Notes under the pieces: model-generated
Told to the model about the DNA's origin: nothing
What the model saw: only the letters and a program-made list of their open reading frames with translations
The model's database searches: none
Translations under genes and position numbers: made by a program
In this document: positions 57,813 through 64,000 of the stretch, piece by piece
How the letters are laid out: every line of letters begins with the position of its first letter
Position numbering within the stretch: the first letter of the stretch is position 1
DNA from: Paenarthrobacter sp. PH39-S1
GTDB lineage: Bacteria; Actinomycetota; Actinomycetes; Actinomycetales; Micrococcaceae
Direction of reading: 5' to 3'
Length of the DNA: 64,000 bases
Assembly (NCBI RefSeq): GCF_030063245.1
Contig: NZ_JASISR010000008.1
Coordinates: forward strand, 62,001-126,000

Positions 57813-58787
57813 ATGAGCGAGACAGAGACGGATAACTGGCCGGTCCGGACCGGCAGCGGCGCCCCGGAGCCCGAGGCACTGCGGGACATCATGGCCCTGG
57901 TCGCGGCAGCCTTCGACACCGACGGCAACCCCCCGCTCTCCGAGCAGACCCTCGTGGAGTTGGCGTCGCCGGCCGCGGAGGCGGACGCGCTGCTGACTCT
58001 GCTGGCCTACGCGCCGGAGGAAAAGTCCGATCCCTCCACCGGCCAGGACCTAGCCGGCCTCGCCGTCGTATCCCCGGTCGGCGGGTCCGGCGTACTGGAG
58101 ATCGTGGTGCACCCAAATTACCGCAACCAGGGCGTCGGAACGTTGTTGGTCGACAAGCTGAAAGCAAACCGGGGACTGGCCGGGATCAAGGCATGGTCCC
58201 ATGGCGATCACGAGGCGGCCGCTGATCTGGCCGCCCGCTACGGGTACGTGGCCGTGCGGGAATTGTGGCGGATGCGGCTGATCCGCACGCACGGGTCTGA
58301 CCAGGCGCTGCCGGAAGCCGTACTCCCGCCGGGCGTCACGCTGCGGACCTTTATGCCCGGCCAGGATGAACACGCTTGGCTGGCGGCGAACGCCGCGGCC
58401 TTTGCCCACCATCCCGAACAGGGTTCCATGACGCTCTCCGATCTGCAGGCCCGGATGACGGAACGTTGGTTCGATCCGGCGGGTTTCTTCTTGGCCACCG
58501 ACGCCGAGGGAACGATCCTGGGCTTCCACTGGACCAAGGTTCACCCGGAGACCGGCCACCACCCCTCGTTGGGTGAGGTCTATGTCGTCGGCGTGACACC
58601 GCAGGCCCAGGGATCCGGACTGGGCCGCACTCTCAGCACGGCCGGGATCAGATACCTGCAGGGCCGGGGACTGAGCGCGATCATGCTCTACGTGGATGCT
58701 GACAACCAGGCTGCCGTCTCGCTGTATCGCAGTCTGGGGTTCACCCGGTGGGACGCGGATGTCATGTACGGGCCGCGGCCGGAATGA
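57813..58787 (+). CDS. mshD: Mycothiol synthase
   Basis: The last enzyme of mycothiol biosynthesis, acetylating Cys-GlcN-Ins. It has 324 residues and two GNAT domains; the active C-terminal one has VYVVGVTPQAQGSGLGRTLS and YVDADNQAAVSLYRSLGF, and the N-terminal one LEIVVHPNYRNQGVGTLLVD. Both are intact. The start is taken as the ATG at 57813, 6 nt after a -10 box and without a ribosome-binding site, probably leaderless. It follows glnR as in M. tuberculosis and overlaps a possible 28-codon ORF. Confidence 0.92.
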   Translation: MSETETDNWPVRTGSGAPEPEALRDIMALVAAAFDTDGNPPLSEQTLVELASPAAEADALLTLLAYAPEEKSDPSTGQDLAGLAVVSPVGGSGVLEIVVHPNYRNQGVGTLLVDKLKANRGLAGIKAWSHGDHEAAADLAARYGYVAVRELWRMRLIRTHGSDQALPEAVLPPGVTLRTFMPGQDEHAWLAANAAAFAHHPEQGSMTLSDLQARMTERWFDPAGFFLATDAEGTILGFHWTKVHPETGHHPSLGEVYVVGVTPQAQGSGLGRTLSTAGIRYLQGRGLSAIMLYVDADNQAAVSLYRSLGFTRWDADVMYGPRPE

Positions 58788-58870
58788 AGAAGCCGGAGTG
58801 GAAAAGCCGGAGTCTAGAAGCCGCAGCGAAGAAAGCTGCCGTGAAGAAAGCGAATAACTTGTACTGTTGA
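58784..58870 (+). CDS. Possible 28-residue basic peptide overlapping mshD
   Basis: An ATG overlapping the mshD stop (ATGA) opens 28 codons rich in Lys, Ala and Glu ([18 protein letters not shown]... ending NNLYC). It ends 32 nt before ppk. Two AAGAAAGC segments suggest imperfect repeats. It could be a translated, coupled micro-ORF or simply a purine-rich spacer. No homologue is known to me. Confidence 0.3.
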   Translation: MKKPEWKSRSLEAAAKKAAVKKANNLYC

Positions 58871-58902
58871 AGGGGGGAGAACCGAGCTCTAGGGGAGACA
58901 TA

Positions 58903-61146
58903 ATGAATCCGGAAACGGCGGGCGCGCCGAACACGGCGGCCATTCTGGTCACTGAACGATTTGGTTCCTCCGAGGTGCAGGCCTCGAGGGCGACGGAGGA
59001 CCGGATTGATATTCCCGAGTTCGCTCCCAACTTGGTACCCGACGGCGAGGTGACTCCCGATCGGTTTCTGGACCGTGAGCTGAGCTGGCTCGCCTTCAAC
59101 GCGCGGGTCCTTGAATTGGCCGAAGACCCGGATCTGCAGCTGCTGGAACGGGTTAATTTCCTGTCCATCTTCGCCTCCAATCTGGACGAATTCTTCATGG
59201 TGCGGGTGGCGGGGCTGAAGCGGCGCATCGCCGCGGGATTGGCCGTCCCCTCCCCCGCCGGGTTGAGCCCGATCGGGGTGCTGGAGCAGATCAGCGACGC
59301 GGCCCACGAGCTGCATGTCCGGCACGCGCGCACCTTCGCAGATCAGATCCGCCCGGCGCTGGCCGCCGAGAACATCCATCTGATGCACTGGGACGAACTT
59401 GATGAGACGGCTAAAGCGACGCTGAGCACCATGTTCGCGGAGAAGGTCTTCCCCATCCTCACCCCGCTGGCAGTGGATCCGGCCCACCCATTCCCCTACA
59501 TCTCCGGCCTATCGCTGAATCTGGCCGTGGTGGTGCGCAATCCGGTCAGCGACAAGGAGCTCTTCGCCCGGCTCAAGGTTCCGGACCAGCTCCCCCGTCT
59601 GATCTCGGTGGACGGTCCGCGCGCCGGAACGGTCCCCGGCCGGGTGGCCCGGTTCATTCCGCTCGAGGAGGTCATCTCCGAGCATCTGGACCAGCTCTTC
59701 CCGGGCATGGAGGTGCTTGAACACCACACGTTCCGCGTCACCCGCAACGAGGACCTCGAGGTCGAAGAGGACGACGCGGAAAACCTGCTGCAGGCCCTGG
59801 AGAAGGAACTCCTGCGCCGCCGCTTCGGGCCGCCTGTCCGCCTTGAGGTCGCAACGGACATCAATCCCAATATTCAGGCGCTCTTGGTGCGCGAGCTCGA
59901 TGTGGAGGAATCGGAGGTCTATGCCCTCCCTGCCCCGCTGGACCTGCGCGGCCTGTCCGTGATTGGGGGCATCGATCGCTCCGATCTGCGCTATCCCAAG
60001 AACGTTGCGCATACGTCCCGCTACCTCAATGAATCGGAAACGGCCAAGGCGGCCAACGTCTTTGCGGCGATGCGCCGCCGTGACATTCTGTTGCATCACC
60101 CCTACGATTCGTTCTCCACCTCGGTCCAGGCCTTCCTGGAACAGGCCGCGTCGGATCCGAAGGTCCAGGCCATCAAGCAGACCCTGTACCGCACCTCCGG
60201 AGACTCGCCCATCGTGGACGCGCTGGTCGATGCGGCCGAGGCCGGCAAGCAGGTGCTGGCGCTGGTGGAGATCAAGGCCCGGTTTGATGAGCAGGCCAAC
60301 ATTTCCTGGGCACGCAAGCTTGAACAGGCCGGCGTGCACGTGGTGTACGGCATTGTCGGGCTGAAAACGCACTGCAAGCTTTCGCTGGTGGTGCGCCAAG
60401 AGCTCGATGGGCTGCGCCGGTACTGTCACATCGGCACCGGCAATTACCACCCCCGCACCGCGCGCTACTACGAGGACCTGGGCCTGCTGACGGCGGACAA
60501 CCAGGTGGGTGAGGACCTGACGAAGCTCTTTAACCAGCTCTCCGGCTATGCGCCCAAGTCCACGTTCAAGCGCCTGCTGGTGGCCCCGCGGTCCGTCCGG
60601 TCCGGCCTGATCGACCGGATCGAACATGAAATCACCAACAAGCGTGCCGGGCTGCCGGCCAAGGTGCAGATTAAGGTCAACTCCATCGTCGACGAGGCGA
60701 TTATCGATTCGCTCTACCGCGCCTCACAGGCCGGCGTCCAGGTGGACGTCATTGTCCGCGGTATCTGCTCGCTGCGTCCCGGCGTGCCCGGTCTGAGCGA
60801 GAACATCAGGGTGCGTTCCATTCTGGGCCGCTTCCTGGAGCACTCGCGCGTGTTCACCTTTGCCAATGGCGGGGACCCGGTGGTCTACATCGGATCGGCG
60901 GACATGATGCACCGCAACCTTGACCGCCGGGTGGAAGCGCTGGTTCAGCTGCGCAACCCGGATGACATTACCTACGTCCTCACCTTGCTGGACCGTTACG
61001 TCGATCCCGAAACCTCCAGCTGGCATCTTGACGACGCCGGTGACTGGACACGCCATCATCTGACCGAGTCCGGGGCGCCGCTCTCCGATGTGCAGTCCTG
61101 GCTGCTGGCCAGCCGTTCCCGCCAGCGGTCGTCCACCCGGCATTGA
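58903..61146 (+). CDS. ppk: Polyphosphate kinase
   Basis: PPK1, 747 residues, reversibly transfers the ATP gamma-phosphate to polyphosphate. The N-terminal [17 protein letters not shown] and [17 protein letters not shown] motifs are typical; the catalytic histidine lies in [16 protein letters not shown] and the second conserved histidine in EHSRVFTFA. The start at 58903 ([10 protein letters not shown]) has AGGGGAGA upstream; about 40 N-terminal residues precede the core. It shares one base with mutT1 (TGATG), as in the M. tuberculosis ppk1-mutT1 neighbourhood. Confidence 0.96.
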   Translation: MNPETAGAPNTAAILVTERFGSSEVQASRATEDRIDIPEFAPNLVPDGEVTPDRFLDRELSWLAFNARVLELAEDPDLQLLERVNFLSIFASNLDEFFMVRVAGLKRRIAAGLAVPSPAGLSPIGVLEQISDAAHELHVRHARTFADQIRPALAAENIHLMHWDELDETAKATLSTMFAEKVFPILTPLAVDPAHPFPYISGLSLNLAVVVRNPVSDKELFARLKVPDQLPRLISVDGPRAGTVPGRVARFIPLEEVISEHLDQLFPGMEVLEHHTFRVTRNEDLEVEEDDAENLLQALEKELLRRRFGPPVRLEVATDINPNIQALLVRELDVEESEVYALPAPLDLRGLSVIGGIDRSDLRYPKNVAHTSRYLNESETAKAANVFAAMRRRDILLHHPYDSFSTSVQAFLEQAASDPKVQAIKQTLYRTSGDSPIVDALVDAAEAGKQVLALVEIKARFDEQANISWARKLEQAGVHVVYGIVGLKTHCKLSLVVRQELDGLRRYCHIGTGNYHPRTARYYEDLGLLTADNQVGEDLTKLFNQLSGYAPKSTFKRLLVAPRSVRSGLIDRIEHEITNKRAGLPAKVQIKVNSIVDEAIIDSLYRASQAGVQVDVIVRGICSLRPGVPGLSENIRVRSILGRFLEHSRVFTFANGGDPVVYIGSADMMHRNLDRRVEALVQLRNPDDITYVLTLLDRYVDPETSSWHLDDAGDWTRHHLTESGAPLSDVQSWLLASRSRQRSSTRH

Positions 61147-62150
61147 TGAAGAACCCTTCATCGGCTTCCGGCGCGCCCGGAAGGACTTCCGGAACGGCAG
61201 CCGGGAGCCCGGGGGCCACCGGCGTACAGGCCTTCGACGTACGCGCCGCGGGCGCCCTGTGCTGGCGGGTGACCAAAAAGGAACTCAAGGTGCTGCTGAT
61301 CCACCGGCCGCGCTACGACGATTGGTCCTGGCCCAAGGGCAAGCTCGACGACGGCGAGACGCTGCCCGAGTGCGCCGTGCGGGAGGTGTCCGAGGAAATC
61401 GGGCTGAACATCAGCCTCGGCATTCCGTTGCCGGCTACCGTGTATGTCGTCAATGCCGGGCTCAAGGAGGTCCAGTACTGGGCCAGCAACGTCCCCGATG
61501 CCGTTCCGGTTCCGGACGGCAACGAAGTGGACGGCTTCCTGTGGTGTTCCCCGGAGCGCGCCGCGGAGCTGCTCTCCAACCCAACGGACAAGGAACCTCT
61601 CGATGCCCTGGTGGCGGCGCATCGCCGGTCCGAGCTGGCGACGTGGCCGCTGCTGGTCGTCCGCCATGCCAAGGCCAAACCCCGCTCTGCCTGGACCCTG
61701 GCCGAGGGCGACCGTCCGCTGGCCGCGACCGGGCTGCGCCAGGCCCTGACGCTCAGCCGGCTGTTAATGGCCTGGCGTCCCGGCCGAGTGGCGACCAGTC
61801 CCTGGCTGCGGTGCGTGTCCACGATGTCTCCCTATGTCAAGGAGTCCAACGCCAAGGTGAAGATTTACGATTCCCTGACCGAAGCAAAACATGGCCGGCA
61901 ACCGCACAAGACGTCCGCCGTCGTCGGACGCCTGTTGGAAAAGCGCCGCCCGGTGGCGCTGTGCACCCACCGGCCGGCCCTGCCCACGGTACTGGCGCAG
62001 CTGGGCGCCCACATGCCGCCGTCGCTCCGTGCCGCGCTGCCCACGGCCGATCCCTTCCTGGCCCCGGGCGAGGTCATTATCTGCCAGATCAGCTGCGCGG
62101 ATGAGCCCCAGATCGTCTCCGTGGAGCAATACAAACCGTACGAGGACTGA
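61146..62150 (+). CDS. mutT1: Nudix/histidine-phosphatase fusion protein MutT1
   Basis: A 334-residue two-domain protein. The N-terminal Nudix domain has the box GKLDDGETLPECAVREVSEE; the C-terminal part is a histidine phosphatase with LLVVRHAKAKPRS. This is the MutT1 layout, cleaning 8-oxo-dGTP and diadenosine polyphosphates. It starts within the ppk stop codon (TGATG). Its first 28 residues are Ser/Gly/Ala-rich. Confidence 0.93.
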   Translation: MKNPSSASGAPGRTSGTAAGSPGATGVQAFDVRAAGALCWRVTKKELKVLLIHRPRYDDWSWPKGKLDDGETLPECAVREVSEEIGLNISLGIPLPATVYVVNAGLKEVQYWASNVPDAVPVPDGNEVDGFLWCSPERAAELLSNPTDKEPLDALVAAHRRSELATWPLLVVRHAKAKPRSAWTLAEGDRPLAATGLRQALTLSRLLMAWRPGRVATSPWLRCVSTMSPYVKESNAKVKIYDSLTEAKHGRQPHKTSAVVGRLLEKRRPVALCTHRPALPTVLAQLGAHMPPSLRAALPTADPFLAPGEVIICQISCADEPQIVSVEQYKPYED

Positions 62151-62162
62151 AACGGCCGCCGG

Positions 62163-62168
62163 TAGACT
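62163..62168 (+). promoter_or_regulatory. -10 box placing the thyA GTG at the transcript 5' end
   Basis: TAGACT ends exactly 6 nt before the thyA GTG, and there is no Shine-Dalgarno. As for mshD, a leaderless mRNA is implied. A good -35 is not seen. Confidence 0.5.
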
Positions 62169-62174
62169 GGTGCC

Positions 62175-63005
62175 GTGACCATTCCTACCCCGTATGAAGA
62201 CCTCCTGCGCGACGTGCTGGCGCACGGCGCCGCCAAAGCGGACCGCACCGGCACCGGCACGCGCAGCGTTTTCGGCCGTCAGCTGCGCTTCGATCTGAGC
62301 CGGGGTTTCCCGCTGATCACCACCAAGCGCGTGCACTTCAAGTCCGTGGCCCTGGAGCTGCTGTGGTTCCTGCGCGGCGATTCCAATGTGAAGTGGCTGC
62401 AGGAGCGCGGCGTCAAGATCTGGAATGAATGGGCCGACGACGACGGCGAGCTTGGCCCGGTTTACGGCGTCCAGTGGCGCTCCTGGCCGACCCCCGACGG
62501 CGGCCACATCGATCAGATCGCCGAGCTGATGGCGGGGCTGCAGAGCGATCCGGACTCCCGTCGGCACATCGTCTCGGCCTGGAATGTGGCCGAATTGAAG
62601 AACATGGCGCTGGCGCCGTGCCATGCGTTCTTCCAGTTCTACGTGACGCCGTCGGCCGGCGGTCCGGACGCGGGGCCCGGAAAGCTCAGCTGCCAGCTGT
62701 ACCAGCGCAGCGCGGACACCTTTCTGGGGGTTCCCTTCAACATTGCCTCCTATGCCCTGCTGACAATGATGATCGCGCAGCAGGCCGGATTGGAGCCGGG
62801 CGAGTTCGTCTGGACCGGGGGCGACGTGCATATCTACGACAATCACGTCGAACAGGTGGCCGAACAGCTCGGCCGTGAGCCGTATCCGTACCCGCAGCTG
62901 CACATCAAACGGAGGCCGGAGTCGATTTTTGACTACGCTCCTGAGGACTTCGAGCTGGTCAATTACCAGCACCACCCGGCGATTAAGGCCCCGATCGCGG
63001 TATGA
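62175..63005 (+). CDS. thyA: Thymidylate synthase
   Basis: ThyA, 276 residues, makes dTMP from dUMP using methylene-tetrahydrofolate. [11 protein letters not shown]-like [18 protein letters not shown], the catalytic cysteine in [12 protein letters not shown], and [16 protein letters not shown] are intact. The start is GTG at 62175, probably leaderless. It overlaps folA by ATGA, the usual pairing because ThyA produces the dihydrofolate that FolA reduces. Confidence 0.97.
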   Translation: MTIPTPYEDLLRDVLAHGAAKADRTGTGTRSVFGRQLRFDLSRGFPLITTKRVHFKSVALELLWFLRGDSNVKWLQERGVKIWNEWADDDGELGPVYGVQWRSWPTPDGGHIDQIAELMAGLQSDPDSRRHIVSAWNVAELKNMALAPCHAFFQFYVTPSAGGPDAGPGKLSCQLYQRSADTFLGVPFNIASYALLTMMIAQQAGLEPGEFVWTGGDVHIYDNHVEQVAEQLGREPYPYPQLHIKRRPESIFDYAPEDFELVNYQHHPAIKAPIAV

Positions 63006-63637
63006 ACAATGACCCCGTATCGGCCGTGCCGCCCGTGGCCGCCTCACCCTCCCTCGGGACGGATGGGCTGGATCTGCACCGGTTCCACGAGCCCATCATC
63101 GGCATGATCTGGGCGCAGACCCGGCAGGGCGTCATCGGCAAGGACGGTGGAATGCCGTGGCGACTGCCGGAGGACATGGCACACTTCAAGCGTGTCACCA
63201 CCGGCCATCCTGTCATCATGGGCCGGCGCACCTGGGAATCCTTTTCCCCGAAGTTCCGCCCGCTCCCGGAGCGGACCAATATCGTCATCACCGGGCGGCA
63301 GGACTGGGCCGACACACCGGACGCCGCGGGCGCCATCGTCGTTCATTCCCTCGAAGACGCGTTGGTGGAGGCGCAGTTCAGGCCCGGCGGCAACGAGGTC
63401 TGGATCATCGGCGGCGGCCAGGTCTATGGCCAGGCGCTGGAGCATGCCAACGTCGCAGCGATTACCGTGATCGATTCCGAGACCGAGGGCGATACCGGCG
63501 CACCGCAACTCGGGCCGGAGTGGACCTTCCGCGGCGGGACACCGGTGGAGGGCTGGCATACCGGGAAAAACGGGACGCAGTACCGCTACACACTGTGGGC
63601 CAAGGGTAGTTCCGAGTTCACTTCCGACGACGCCTGA
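63002..63637 (+). CDS. folA: Dihydrofolate reductase
   Basis: DHFR, 211 residues with an N-terminal extension of about 30. [20 protein letters not shown] leads into [20 protein letters not shown], with the catalytic Asp; RRTWESF and [17 protein letters not shown] bind NADPH. It starts within the thyA stop (ATGA). The extension ([19 protein letters not shown]) is low complexity; an internal start is possible. Confidence 0.95.
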   Translation: MNNDPVSAVPPVAASPSLGTDGLDLHRFHEPIIGMIWAQTRQGVIGKDGGMPWRLPEDMAHFKRVTTGHPVIMGRRTWESFSPKFRPLPERTNIVITGRQDWADTPDAAGAIVVHSLEDALVEAQFRPGGNEVWIIGGGQVYGQALEHANVAAITVIDSETEGDTGAPQLGPEWTFRGGTPVEGWHTGKNGTQYRYTLWAKGSSEFTSDDA

Positions 63638-63649
63638 CGGCAGCCTCGG

Positions 63650-63681
63650 AACTGGCTGAACTGGCTGAACTGGCTGAACTG
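63650..63681. repeat. 9-bp tandem repeat after folA
   Basis: At least three head-to-tail copies of GGCTGAACT run after the folA stop, followed by a C/T-rich stretch with TTCCGTCC repeats. It may be hypervariable. No hairpin terminator is obvious here. Confidence 0.75.
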
Positions 63682-63831
63682 TCCTGATTTCCGTCCTTCC
63701 TTCCGTCCTGCCTTCCGTGCGGAGCAGGCTCCAGCGAAGCCTTGACACCCGGCACCCCGGGTGGAAAAGTTCCGGGCGGGGCCAAGGGATACCCCAGTTG
63801 CCCTTTTTGGCGGACCCCAGCCGGTGGTCGA

Positions 63832-64000
63832 TTGAAGAGCATCCCGCGGCACGCACGTAGTTTCACATCCGGTCTCTTCCAAGCCGGATATCCCCTGGGG
63901 TACTTGTTTGGCGGCCTGCTGGCCGGCACGCTATCCGAACGGTATGGCCGCGAACGAATCATCATTATTTTTTGCGGCCCTGGCCCTGCCGTGCATCCCG
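63832..64000 (+). pseudogene. Possible 5'-truncated MFS transporter fragment, running off the window
   Basis: An open frame on the plus strand encodes SGLFQAGYPLGYLFGG followed by LLAGTLSERYGRERI, which resembles MFS segment 2 plus motif A. The sequence before it (GGRLKSIPRHARSFT) does not supply a first membrane segment, and no ribosome-binding site is seen before the only start candidates (TTG at 63832). It may be a decayed gene, or a real gene with a different start outside what is recognised. The 3' part is not in the window. 63682-63831 shows nothing else. Confidence 0.3.

Noticed and set aside
57623-57835. A 70-codon frame in the glnR-mshD spacer
   Set aside because: It lacks a ribosome-binding site, has irregular codon bias and would overlap the mshD promoter and start.
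63655-63675. CRISPR-like repeat
   Set aside because: The units are 9 bp and contiguous, with no spacers, so this is a simple tandem repeat.

Overview
The window looks like chromosomal DNA of a high-GC actinobacterium of the Micrococcaceae (Arthrobacter-like). The signs are the mycothiol synthase gene beside an orphan GlnR-type regulator, a C50 carotenoid (decaprenoxanthin-type) cluster, an spc ribosomal operon without rpsN between rplE and rpsH, Ala/Lys/RGG-rich tails on ribosomal proteins, and many -10 boxes of the form TAGACT/TAGGCT. Genus assignment is inference from gene content; no 16S gene is present.

Layout. 1-10022 (minus): the S10 and spc ribosomal operons, rpsJ to rplO, cut by the left edge. 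10279-12029 (plus): a doubtful small ORF and a GH1 beta-glucosidase. 12152-16529 (minus): rpsL-rpsG-fusA-tuf, with a separate promoter before tuf. 16932-17696 (plus): a papain-like cysteine peptidase. 17896-25611 (minus): rpoB-rpoC with a large structured spacer. 25976-27169 (plus): a thiolase. 27359-33818 (minus): tRNA-Trp, secE, nusG, rplK, rplA, two acetyltransferases, rplJ, rplL. 34031-35266 (plus): a PLP aminotransferase.

35327-49030 is the most interesting accessory part, a photoprotection and pigment island. On the minus strand, crtR-crtE-crtB-crtI-crtYe-crtYf-crtEb forms a tightly overlapping operon, followed by an FMN-binding stress protein, a photolyase, a small membrane protein and a GT2 glycosyltransferase. 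Divergently, tspO-like, DHA2 transporter, SDR/DUF2867 protein and idi form a four-gene operon in which every junction is an ATGA overlap. The AT-rich interval at 44370-44443 separates the two operons and carries inverted repeats fit for the MarR-type regulator. Idi and CrtE would supply GGPP, CrtB and CrtI make lycopene, CrtEb adds two C5 units, CrtYe/CrtYf cyclise the ends, and the GT2 enzyme could glycosylate the product. The roles of the TspO-like, transporter and SDR proteins are not known.

49071-56601 holds a polar hypothetical protein, pfkA, an acetyltransferase, a PadR-regulated drug exporter, ygfZ, a nitrobindin-like protein, a 37-residue membrane protein and a membrane protein of unknown role. 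56772-63637 (plus) holds glnR, mshD, a possible 28-residue ORF, ppk, mutT1, thyA and folA. The last 360 bases carry a short tandem repeat and an open frame that resembles part of an MFS transporter but lacks a convincing start.

No insertion sequence, prophage, CRISPR array or rRNA gene was seen. The only tRNA is tRNA-Trp(CCA). Several spacers inside the ribosomal and RNA polymerase operons hold long, near-perfect stem-loops not followed by U-tracts, which are more likely processing, stability or attenuation elements than plain terminators.
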